Of a stretch of DNA of 7,065 nucleotides, positions 1 to 5,829 are shown one piece after another. The stretch lies in the NCBI GenBank assembly GCA_946479335.1, contig CAMLFP010000297.1, positions 1-7,065 on the forward strand. The letters are read 5' to 3'. Source of the stretch: an uncultured Archangium sp. GTDB taxonomy: Bacteria; Myxococcota; Myxococcia; Myxococcales; Myxococcaceae. A model generated the notes under the pieces. The model worked only from the letters and a program-made list of their open reading frames with translations. It was not told the DNA's origin and made no database searches. A program made the translations under genes and the position numbers. The number at the start of each line of letters is the position of its first letter. Position 1 is the stretch's first letter.

Positions 1-1176
1 CTTGAGCGCGACCTCCGGGTGGTCGCGGTTCAACTCGTACGACGCCATCGCCAGCTGCGCCCACGGGTCGCTCGGCGCGAGCGCCAGGGCCTTCTCGAGG
101 TACGCGCGCTTGTCGTTGGTGTCGTCTTGCAGCGCGGCGGCGACGAGCTGCACCTCGGCGTCGGTGGGCGCGTTGAGCGCGGCGCGGACGCTCTCGGCCG
201 CGGGGGTGCGTTCGCTCTCCGGGTAGGCGCGCTGCCACGACAGCACGGTGGCGTAGTCGGCGCGGAGCCACGCGTCTTTGGGCGCGGCGCTGACGCGCTT
301 CTCCAGCACCTCCGAGAGCGAGGGCAGCACCTGCGGCTGCGGCGCGGCGCCCTTCTCGAGCGGCGGCACGGCGGCGGGCAGCACCACGCTGAAGTTGCCG
401 CGCTGGCCTTCGACCTTCTCGACACGCGCGTAGAAGCCCAGCGGCCCCGAGAGCTGACACACCTTCACCAGCACGCGGTTCAAGCCCATGCGGAGGTTCA
501 CCTGCACGCGGAGCGCGTCGGGCCGCGCGAGGTTGTAGCGGTCAGACGACAACACCTTCTGGCCGTTGACGAAGAGGCGCGTGCCGCCGGGTGAGCCGAG
601 CGACAGCACTGCCTTGGTGTCGGCGTCAGATGAAATCCACGTCAGGGCGTAGGCGACGGCCTCGGTGTCGGGCTTGAGCGCGAGCGAGAGGTCGACGAAG
701 CCGGTGGTGGTCTTCGCGTGCGGGCGGCGCCAGCCCACCTCGCGCGCCCCGGCGGAATAGAGCGCCTTGAGGTCGGTGGCCGACTCCGGGCCGAAGTCGG
801 TGTCGCAGCCGCTCTTGCCTTCATTCTCGAACGAGCCGACGACGTAGAAGTCCTGGAGGAAGCCGGTGTCGGCGAGGAGCTCCTGCGCCTTGGTGGTGCG
901 GCCGCGGGCGCGCTCGACCTCCGACATCAGCTGCCGCGCGAGGGTGCGGACGTGCGGGTCGGTGTTCCGCCGGTACATCAGCGCGGTGTACGGCTCGGCC
1001 AGGAGGTTGAGGTCGTCGACCTCGTCGAGCAGCGCGTGGAGGCGGATCAACGACGCGGCGGCGCGCGGGTCGCTCCCGTTCTTCAGCGCGTCTTTGGCGA
1101 GGGCTTCGGCGCGGTCGGTGACGGGTGAATCGAGGCGCGAGAAGAGCAGCGCGGCGGCAAGGTACGGAGCAAGCAC
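1..1176 (-). CDS. Large TPR/beta-sandwich protein, N-terminal part (DUF3857-type context), runs off left edge
   Basis: The frame is open from a GTG at 1176 down to base 1, giving 392 residues with no stop; the C-terminus lies outside the window. The start is fixed by an in-frame TAA four codons upstream, with a weak AAGG about 7 nt before the GTG. The first 14 residues are hydrophobic (VLAPYLAAALLF) and could be a short export signal, though a basic n-region is missing. Residues 21-105 are helical and TPR-like. Residues 109-255 look like a beta-sandwich, with 'VVGSFENEG' near 112-120, 'GTRLFVNG' at 198-205 and 'GLNRVLVKV' at 231-239. From about 300 a helical TPR-like region resumes ('YLEKALALAPSDPWAQLAMA'). 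From memory, this order matches the front end of long myxobacterial proteins that continue into DUF3857 and transglutaminase-like domains; that continuation cannot be seen here. Molecular function is unknown. Reading frame secure, family moderately sure. Confidence 0.8.
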   Translation of the reverse strand, partial: MLAPYLAAALLFSRLDSPVTDRAEALAKDALKNGSDPRAAASLIRLHALLDEVDDLNLLAEPYTALMYRRNTDPHVRTLARQLMSEVERARGRTTKAQELLADTGFLQDFYVVGSFENEGKSGCDTDFGPESATDLKALYSAGAREVGWRRPHAKTTTGFVDLSLALKPDTEAVAYALTWISSDADTKAVLSLGSPGGTRLFVNGQKVLSSDRYNLARPDALRVQVNLRMGLNRVLVKVCQLSGPLGFYARVEKVEGQRGNFSVVLPAAVPPLEKGAAPQPQVLPSLSEVLEKRVSAAPKDAWLRADYATVLSWQRAYPESERTPAAESVRAALNAPTDAEVQLVAAALQDDTNDKRAYLEKALALAPSDPWAQLAMASYELNRDHPEVALK

Positions 1177-1177
1177 G

Positions 1178-1211
1178 CGGGCACCTTAACGTCACTTGTC
1201 GGAGGTGCCCG
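1178..1211 (-). promoter_or_regulatory. 9-bp inverted repeat covering the RBS of the TPR gene
   Basis: Read on the minus strand, CGGGCACCT (1211-1203) and AGGTGCCCG (1186-1178) are perfect reverse complements separated by 16 nt. The downstream arm ends one base before the GTG start codon at 1176-1174 and includes most of the only purine-rich RBS candidate (AAGGTG, 1187-1182). In RNA this would be a GC-rich stem able to hide the RBS; in DNA it could equally be an operator in the divergent gap between the TPR and Uma2 genes. The symmetry is seen directly; any regulatory role is inference. Confidence 0.45.
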
Positions 1212-1264
1212 GTAGAAGTCGTGGATGCGAGACAGGCAGGCAGGTGAAGGGGCGGTGAGGCGCG

Positions 1265-1858
1265 GTGGTACCCTTGGTGGCGATGACGGAGCGGCCCAAA
1301 CGGCACAGCGTCGAAGAGTGGCTCGCGCTGCCGGAGGACGTGCACGTCGAGCTCATCGACGGCGAATACGTGAAGCGCGCGTCACCGGCGTGGAACCACG
1401 GCACGACGCAGTTCCACCTGGGGTCGCTGCTGGGCCCGGAGTTCAACCGTCCTGCTGGGAGCCCAAAGCCCGGCGGCTGGTGGATTGCGCCGGTGGTCGA
1501 CATCGTCCTCAACGGCGATGGGTTTCGCCCCGACATGGCAGGCTGGCGTCGGAGTCGCGTGCCCGAGATGCCGAAAGACTGGCCCACGCGCCTCACGCCG
1601 GACTGGATTGCCGAGGTGGTCTCACCGAGCAACCGCACGCACGACACGGTGACGAAGCTGCAGCGGTACCACGCGGCGGGCGTGGCGCATTACTGGCTGC
1701 TCGACCCGGAGCAGGGCTCGCTGCACGTGTACCGGCATCAACCCGACGGGTACCTGCTGGTGCTCGCGGCGCAGCGGCCGATGCGAGTGCGTGCGGAGCC
1801 GTTCGAGGCGGTGGAGTACGCGGTGGGCGAGCTTCTCGGCGACGACCCGCAGGATTGA
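1265..1858 (+). CDS. Uma2 family (DUF820) putative endonuclease
   Basis: A 197-residue protein matching the Uma2/DUF820 family, which has a PD-(D/E)XK nuclease-like fold and no settled physiological role. Counting from GTG 1265, visible family motifs are 'VELIDGE' at 28-34, 'FRPDMAGW' at 87-94 with the PD aspartate D90, 'IAEVVSPSN' at 115-123 with E117 and the family's Ser in place of the usual catalytic Lys, then 'TKLQRYHAAGVAHYWLLDPE' at 130-149, the characteristic K..Y..GV..YW.(L/V)DP block. Length is normal for the family. The start is uncertain. GTG 1265 has TGAGG 4 nt upstream, while ATG 1283 (protein beginning MTERPKRHS) gives a more usual N-terminus but only a poor RBS. It stands alone: no partner methylase or toxin-antitoxin mate is adjacent. 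Its stop at 1856-1858 touches the stop of the next gene on the opposite strand. Confidence 0.9.
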   Translation: MVPLVAMTERPKRHSVEEWLALPEDVHVELIDGEYVKRASPAWNHGTTQFHLGSLLGPEFNRPAGSPKPGGWWIAPVVDIVLNGDGFRPDMAGWRRSRVPEMPKDWPTRLTPDWIAEVVSPSNRTHDTVTKLQRYHAAGVAHYWLLDPEQGSLHVYRHQPDGYLLVLAAQRPMRVRAEPFEAVEYAVGELLGDDPQD

Positions 1859-2251
1859 TCAGAGTCCGACCGACGCGAGCGCCAGCATCAACGCCCCGCG
1901 CGCGTTCGCGACGTCGTTCTGCTTGAGCGACGCACGGGCGGCGGCGATGAACTTGAGGGTGTCTCCCTCGGCGAGCTTCTCGATGTCGCGGAGCTGCGCG
2001 TCGGCGTTCTTGGTGTCGCCGGAGACGAGCTGTTTGGTCACCGCCTCCAACGTGGAGCGGACGGTGGCGGCGTTGGCGGCCTTGATGGCGCGGGCTTCGT
2101 CTTCGTCGGCGAAGCGCTTCTCAATCTTCTCCAGGCGCTCGCGCAGCGAGGCGACCTCCGCGCGGAGCTTCTCGACCTCGGCGGTGGGCGCGGGCGTGGC
2201 GGCGACGGTCTTCGGCGCAGCAGAGAGCAGCAGGAGCGTGAGGGTGAGCAT
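1859..2251 (-). CDS. Small exported coiled-coil protein, unknown function
   Basis: A 130-residue protein starting at ATG 2251, chosen because GGAGAG lies just upstream (2260-2255) and the N-terminus from there is signal-like: MLTLTLLLLSAAPKTVAA, with a hydrophobic core at residues 2-12 and probable cleavage near 'VAA' (16-18). The frame is open further upstream to a TTG at 2365, but that extension is Arg/Pro-rich and has no signal. Residues 23-60 form a strongly charged heptad-type coiled coil ('VEKLRAEVASLRERLEKIEK'), followed by an alpha-helical tail (62-130) rich in Ala, Lys and Asp. There is no lipobox and no catalytic motif. It is probably periplasmic, or envelope-associated through the uncleaved leader. 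No named family is recognised. It lies downstream of the TPR-DUF1444 gene on the same strand, but the 287-bp gap suggests its own promoter. Its stop codon directly abuts the Uma2 stop codon. Confidence 0.75.
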   Translation of the reverse strand: MLTLTLLLLSAAPKTVAATPAPTAEVEKLRAEVASLRERLEKIEKRFADEDEARAIKAANAATVRSTLEAVTKQLVSGDTKNADAQLRDIEKLAEGDTLKFIAAARASLKQNDVANARGALMLALASVGL

Positions 2252-2370
2252 GGGCTCTCCATAACGCCTTCCCGCGCGCGTTTCTTTCCCGGAAGGGCAG
2301 GGCGTTTCAGGTTCGCGTGGTGCTGAACGCGAACAGGCCCTCGACCTCGCGGCAAACACCTTCAACCGAG

Positions 2371-2400
2371 GTAGCCATTGGTTACGTCACCTTTGGCTAC
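2371..2400. repeat. 30-bp dyad-symmetric element
   Basis: The outer arms GTAGCCA (2371-2377) and TGGCTAC (2394-2400) are exact reverse complements. The inner block GGTTACGTCACC (2380-2391) is a near-palindrome centred on the same point (between 2385 and 2386). Overall 12 of 15 symmetric base pairs match. No T-run follows on either strand, so a simple intrinsic terminator is unlikely; a dimeric protein-binding site fits better. It lies about 120 bp upstream of the coiled-coil gene start. Confidence 0.45.
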
Positions 2401-2493
2401 TCCGGCAGAAGACCCTTCACCTGGAGCTTGATGCAGTTCGACGGCGCCGAGGGCCCGCGCGCGTCATGCACGACGCCTTGCTGCAACCACCGC

Positions 2494-2510
2494 CATTTCT
2501 TCAAGAAATG
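2494..2510. repeat. 17-bp perfect palindrome downstream of the DUF1444 gene
   Basis: CATTTCTTCAAGAAATG is a perfect inverted repeat of 8 bp around a single central base, AT-rich against a GC-rich background. It begins about 28 bp past the stop of the TPR-DUF1444 gene (minus strand). As RNA it could form a 7-bp, 3-nt-loop hairpin, but it is A/U-rich and lacks a following U-tract, so terminator function is doubtful; it could be a binding site. Confidence 0.4.
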
Positions 2511-2538
2511 ACGCACTCCCCAGCGCGTCAAAACTGCG

Positions 2539-3774
2539 TCATGCGCGCGCGGAGAGCCGCCCGCCCTCGAAGCGCCAGGTGCCGCCGATGCCTTCGCGCG
2601 CCGACTCCAGCGCCTCCAGCTTCTGCACCGAGGCTGCGTCATCTTCGCGGCAACACAGCACCAGCTCGCGCAGCCCGAGGTACACGACGAGCGGCACGCG
2701 GCCGGCCACCTTCTCCAGCGCGGCCTGATGCGACACCGTCAGCAAGCGCGTGGCGTCATGGCCATCGCCCGCAGCGAGCGCCCAGATGCCCGTGGACGCG
2801 CTGGCCAGCCGCAAGCCACCGTCGACCATCTCAATCGCGCGCACCTCCGTGGGCCGCGCCTCGAGGTTCTTCCAGGCGGCTTCATCCAGCTGCTCCAGCG
2901 AGACGTGGTGCACCGCGATCAGCCCCTCGGGCACGTAGAGCAGCGAGTCGGGGTTCTCGATGACGTAGAAGACCCACAGGCCCGCGGGCCCTTCACGCCG
3001 CGCCAGCCCGTCGCCGCGCTCGAGGAACGCCGAGTCGCGCAGCACCGGCAACACGCGCGAGAGGAGCTGCAGTTTCCCCGGCGGCAACCCCAGCGAACGT
3101 TCGGCGAAGTCGCGCGCCACCAGCTCCGCCGACTCGGCGAGGTCGCGCCCCAGCCGCGCCGACTCCCGGAAGAGCGCGTCCAATTCGAAGCGCGCCACGC
3201 CGCCGCGGCCCAGCTTGATGATCAACTGCCCCTTCGCCACCACGTAGGGCGTCGACTGCGCCTTCAGCTTCTCCAGCAGCACGCGGGTGAACTCGTCGAC
3301 CGTGGGGCCGCTCGTCAGCTCCGCAGGCGCCAGCCGCTGGAACTCGCTCCACAGGAACTGCGCCTCTTCATCGAGCGGGTCGGTCTTCAGCACCTCCTGC
3401 ACCAGCGCCTTCGCGCGGCTCCACTCGGCGCGCCGGAGCGCCAACGTGGCCAGCGCCTTCATCGGCTCCGGGTCGCCGGGGTTGAGCGCCAGCGCCTGGT
3501 TCAACGGCGCCTCGGCCTCATTCCACTTCTCGACGCTGATGAGCGCCCGCGCCAGCGCCAGGTGCGCCTGCACGTCGCGCGGGAAGTCGCGCCGCACCGC
3601 CTCGAGGATGGGGATGGCGGCCGTCACCGCGTCGGCGTTGATGAGCGCCTGCGCCACCGTGGTGCGCCACATGGGGCCGCCTTCCTGCTGCGCCGCGCGC
3701 CGGAGCTCCGAGAGCTCGTCGTCGCTCAACACCTCGCCGTTCCACACTTTTTCTCTGATGCGCGCGCGCTCCAC
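2539..3774 (-). CDS. TPR protein with C-terminal DUF1444 (YtpQ-like) region
   Basis: A 411-residue cytoplasmic protein with no signal or membrane segment. Counting from GTG 3774, residues 36-143 form about three TPR units ('AIPILEAVRRDFPRDVQAHL', 'AEAPLNQALALNPGDPEPM', 'AKALVQEVLKTDPLDEEAQF'). Residues 157-411 resemble DUF1444/YtpQ: 'EFTRVLLEKLKAQ' at 161-173, 'GQLIIKLGRGG..RFELDALFRE' around 182-204, 'LPVLRDSAFLERG' at 242-254, 'LWVFYVIENPDSLLYVPEG' at 266-284, 'AGDGHDATRLLT' at 335-346 and 'VYLGLRELVLCCREDD' at 364-379. The function of DUF1444 is unknown; the TPR front suggests a protein partner. The start is uncertain: GTG 3774 was chosen because codons upstream lose G/C bias, but GTG 3819 and TTG 3828 are in frame. 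ATG 3867 is unlikely because it collides with the divergent icd start. The gene is divergent from icd, so the roughly 90-bp gap must hold both promoters. Confidence 0.85.
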   Translation of the reverse strand: MERARIREKVWNGEVLSDDELSELRRAAQQEGGPMWRTTVAQALINADAVTAAIPILEAVRRDFPRDVQAHLALARALISVEKWNEAEAPLNQALALNPGDPEPMKALATLALRRAEWSRAKALVQEVLKTDPLDEEAQFLWSEFQRLAPAELTSGPTVDEFTRVLLEKLKAQSTPYVVAKGQLIIKLGRGGVARFELDALFRESARLGRDLAESAELVARDFAERSLGLPPGKLQLLSRVLPVLRDSAFLERGDGLARREGPAGLWVFYVIENPDSLLYVPEGLIAVHHVSLEQLDEAAWKNLEARPTEVRAIEMVDGGLRLASASTGIWALAAGDGHDATRLLTVSHQAALEKVAGRVPLVVYLGLRELVLCCREDDAASVQKLEALESAREGIGGTWRFEGGRLSARA

Positions 3775-3865
3775 GGGCGACAGCTTCTCACGGCCAGCAG
3801 CCGGAGTGCGCCCCCGCACGCAAGACAACTCGACTGTGACGCCCCTCGCCGCTAGGTGGGCCCGC
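3775..3865. promoter_or_regulatory. Divergent promoter region, DUF1444 gene / icd
   Basis: This gap of about 91 bp (shorter if the DUF1444 gene starts at 3819 or 3828) must carry the promoters of both divergent genes. No sigma-70-like -35/-10 pair is readable. A clear RBS for icd, AGGTGG at 3854-3859, lies 6 nt before the ATG. A short hairpin GTGCG-CCCC-CGCAC (3806-3819) is present but is too short to interpret. Confidence 0.4.
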
Positions 3866-4866
<1,001 letters not shown>

Positions 4867-4870
<4 letters not shown>

Positions 4871-5454
4871 GCGGGCGCCTCATCGCCTTCGAGGGCATCG
4901 ACGGCTCCGGCAAGTCGACGCAGGCGCGCAAGCTCGCGGAGTACTTGCGCGCGCAGGGCCGCGAGGTGTTGCTGACGCGCGAGCCCACCGATGGCCCGTG
5001 GGGCCGCAAGATCCGCGAGGCGCGCTTCAAGGAGCGGCTGTCTCCCGCAGACGAACTCCACGCGTTCATCGAAGACCGCAAACAGCACGTGACGGAAGAA
5101 ATCGCGCCGGCGCTGGCCCGCGGCGCGGTGGTCATCATCGACCGGTATTACTACTCGACGGCCGCGTACCAGGGCGCGCGCGGGTTGGATCCGCAGCAGC
5201 TGCTGGCGACCAATCGCGCGTTCGCGCCGAAGCCCGACGTGGTGGTGCTGGTCGACGTCACGCCTGAGCAGGCGCTCGCGCGCATCTCGTCACGCGGCGA
5301 AGGGCAGGACCTCTTCGAGACCAAGGCGGCGCTCACCGCGGTGCGCGAGAACTTCCTGCAGCTCTCGAAAGAGCCGCACTTCGCCGTCGTCGACGGCGCG
5401 GGTGATGAAGCGACTGTGTTTCAACGCGTGCTGCGCGCGACGAAGACTCAGTGA
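4867..5454 (+). CDS. tmk: dTMP (thymidylate) kinase
   Basis: A 195-residue kinase that phosphorylates dTMP to dTDP with ATP in the cytosol, an essential step of dTTP synthesis. Counting from GTG 4867, the Walker A P-loop is 'GIDGSGKST' at 10-18 (K16). The nucleotide-binding segment 'TREPTDGPWGRKIRE' is at 37-51, and the 'DRYYYSTAAYQGARG' block at 92-106 carries the family DRY motif and dTMP-contacting Tyr/Gln. 'PDVVVLVDVTPEQALARI' is at 123-140, followed by a LID with R143 ('SSRGEGQDLFE'). The P-loop lacks the Arg of eukaryotic (type I) enzymes and the LID carries Arg, as in bacterial type II kinases. It is slightly shorter than the E. coli enzyme because of a compact LID. The start GTG sits in GTGA, overlapping the icd stop by 4 bp; no independent RBS or promoter is needed. 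The 3' end overlaps the convergent lipoprotein gene by 7 bp. Confidence 0.95.
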
Positions 5455-5732
5455 CGCAGGTCGCAGGTGCCTGCGTCGCAGAAGCCGACGTTCGCCCTGC
5501 ATTTGCACATCGCGCCGGAGAGGTCGGGAGGGCAGGCCAGCTGATCTCCGTCGAACTCGGCCTTCTCGCTGCTGGCGATGGAGAAGTTGAGACACCCGCG
5601 GCACGCGCCGCACCCGGCGTGCACCGCGACGCAGTCTGAATCGACGCTGCAGTCGACCGCGTACTTCGAGAGCGGCGGCGGCGAGCAGCCCACCAACACC
5701 AGCACCAGTCCGCTCCAGAGTTTCGCGCGCAC
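5448..5732 (-). CDS. Small cysteine-rich lipoprotein, unknown function
   Basis: A 94-residue protein from GTG 5732, supported by a strong RBS (GGGGAGGAG, 5749-5741) with 8-nt spacing; the longer in-frame TTG start at 5768 would run through that RBS. Residues 1-16 are a lipoprotein signal: basic R2/K4, hydrophobic 'LVLVLVG', lipobox L-V-G with C16 as the lipidated cysteine. The mature part has ten more cysteines (28, 34, 41, 44, 47, 67, 76, 78, 85, 90), enough for five disulfides, in blocks 'DCSVDSDCVAVHAGCGACRGC' minus its last residue, 'MCKCRANVGFC' and 'GTC'. The CxxxDxDC pattern recurs in secreted myxobacterial proteins, as remembered from the group. A disulfide-stabilised envelope protein is inferred; metal binding by the CGACRGC segment is possible but less likely outside the cytosol. 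It is divergent from the kinase gene and its tail overlaps the end of tmk. Confidence 0.85.
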   Translation of the reverse strand: MRAKLWSGLVLVLVGCSPPPLSKYAVDCSVDSDCVAVHAGCGACRGCLNFSIASSEKAEFDGDQLACPPDLSGAMCKCRANVGFCDAGTCDLRH

Positions 5733-5740
5733 GCCGCAAG

Positions 5741-5749
5741 CTCCTCCCC
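5741..5749 (-). promoter_or_regulatory. Strong RBS of the cysteine-rich lipoprotein gene
   Basis: On the minus strand GGGGAGGAG lies 8 nt before GTG 5732. It is the best Shine-Dalgarno match seen in the window and is what decides the start of the lipoprotein over the upstream TTG at 5768. Confidence 0.75.
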
Positions 5750-5759
5750 AGTTCGAGGA

Positions 5760-5796
5760 GCGCGTCAAGTCTTCTGCGACCCACGTTTTGACGCGC
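5760..5796. promoter_or_regulatory. Inverted repeat in the lipoprotein/kinase divergent gap (candidate operator)
   Basis: GCGCGTCAA (5760-5768) and TTGACGCGC (5788-5796) are perfect 9-bp reverse complements with 19 bp between them, about two helical turns between half-site positions. The repeat sits in the 97-bp gap between the divergent lipoprotein and kinase genes. Each arm contains TTGACG, similar to a sigma-70 -35 box reading outward, but no matching -10 is seen at 16-18 bp on either side. A protein-binding site serving both genes is plausible but inferred. Confidence 0.4.
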
Positions 5797-5829
5797 GCGG
5801 AAAGGCGCGACGGCGGCGCGCCTCATGCG

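Larger units (their letters stand above)
2252..2538. other. 287-bp intergenic region with several dyads, no convincing gene
   Basis: This stretch separates two minus-strand genes. It contains three dyad-symmetric elements (2371-2400, 2461-2476, 2494-2510) and a weaker CCTTCC/GGAAGG pair (2267-2272 and 2291-2296) in the presumed 5' leader of the coiled-coil gene. A minus-strand frame that enters from inside the DUF1444 gene stays open to a TAG at 2399-2397 and has fairly high third-position GC over its last 30 codons, but it has no RBS or recognisable family. No -35/-10 pair and no T-tract terminator were found. It probably holds the promoter and leader of the coiled-coil gene and the 3' end of the DUF1444 transcript. 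Confidence 0.5.

Noticed and set aside
19..594. Plus-strand frames opposite the TPR gene at the left edge
   Set aside because: They are shadow frames; the minus-strand frame is open for all 392 codons, with coherent TPR and beta-sandwich sequence.
2252..2365. Longer coiled-coil protein starting at TTG 2365
   Set aside because: The extra 38 residues are Arg/Pro-rich and would bury a clear signal peptide that begins at ATG 2251 behind a GGAGAG RBS.
2494..2510. Intrinsic terminator for the DUF1444 gene
   Set aside because: The hairpin is A/T-rich and no T-run follows it on the minus strand.
2728..3855. Plus-strand open frame (375 codons) opposite the TPR-DUF1444 gene
   Set aside because: Its composition (Arg, Gln, His, Leu) is typical of a GC-rich shadow frame, and the opposite strand carries recognisable TPR and DUF1444 motifs.
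3287..3865. N-terminal extension of isocitrate dehydrogenase by 193 residues
   Set aside because: The extension is Ser/Ala/Arg-rich, antisense to the DUF1444 gene and has no homology, whereas ATG 3866 has a good RBS and gives the normal family length.
5788..5816. Sigma-70 promoter for the kinase from TTGACG at 5788
   Set aside because: The position 17 bp downstream reads CGGCGG, with no resemblance to a -10 box.
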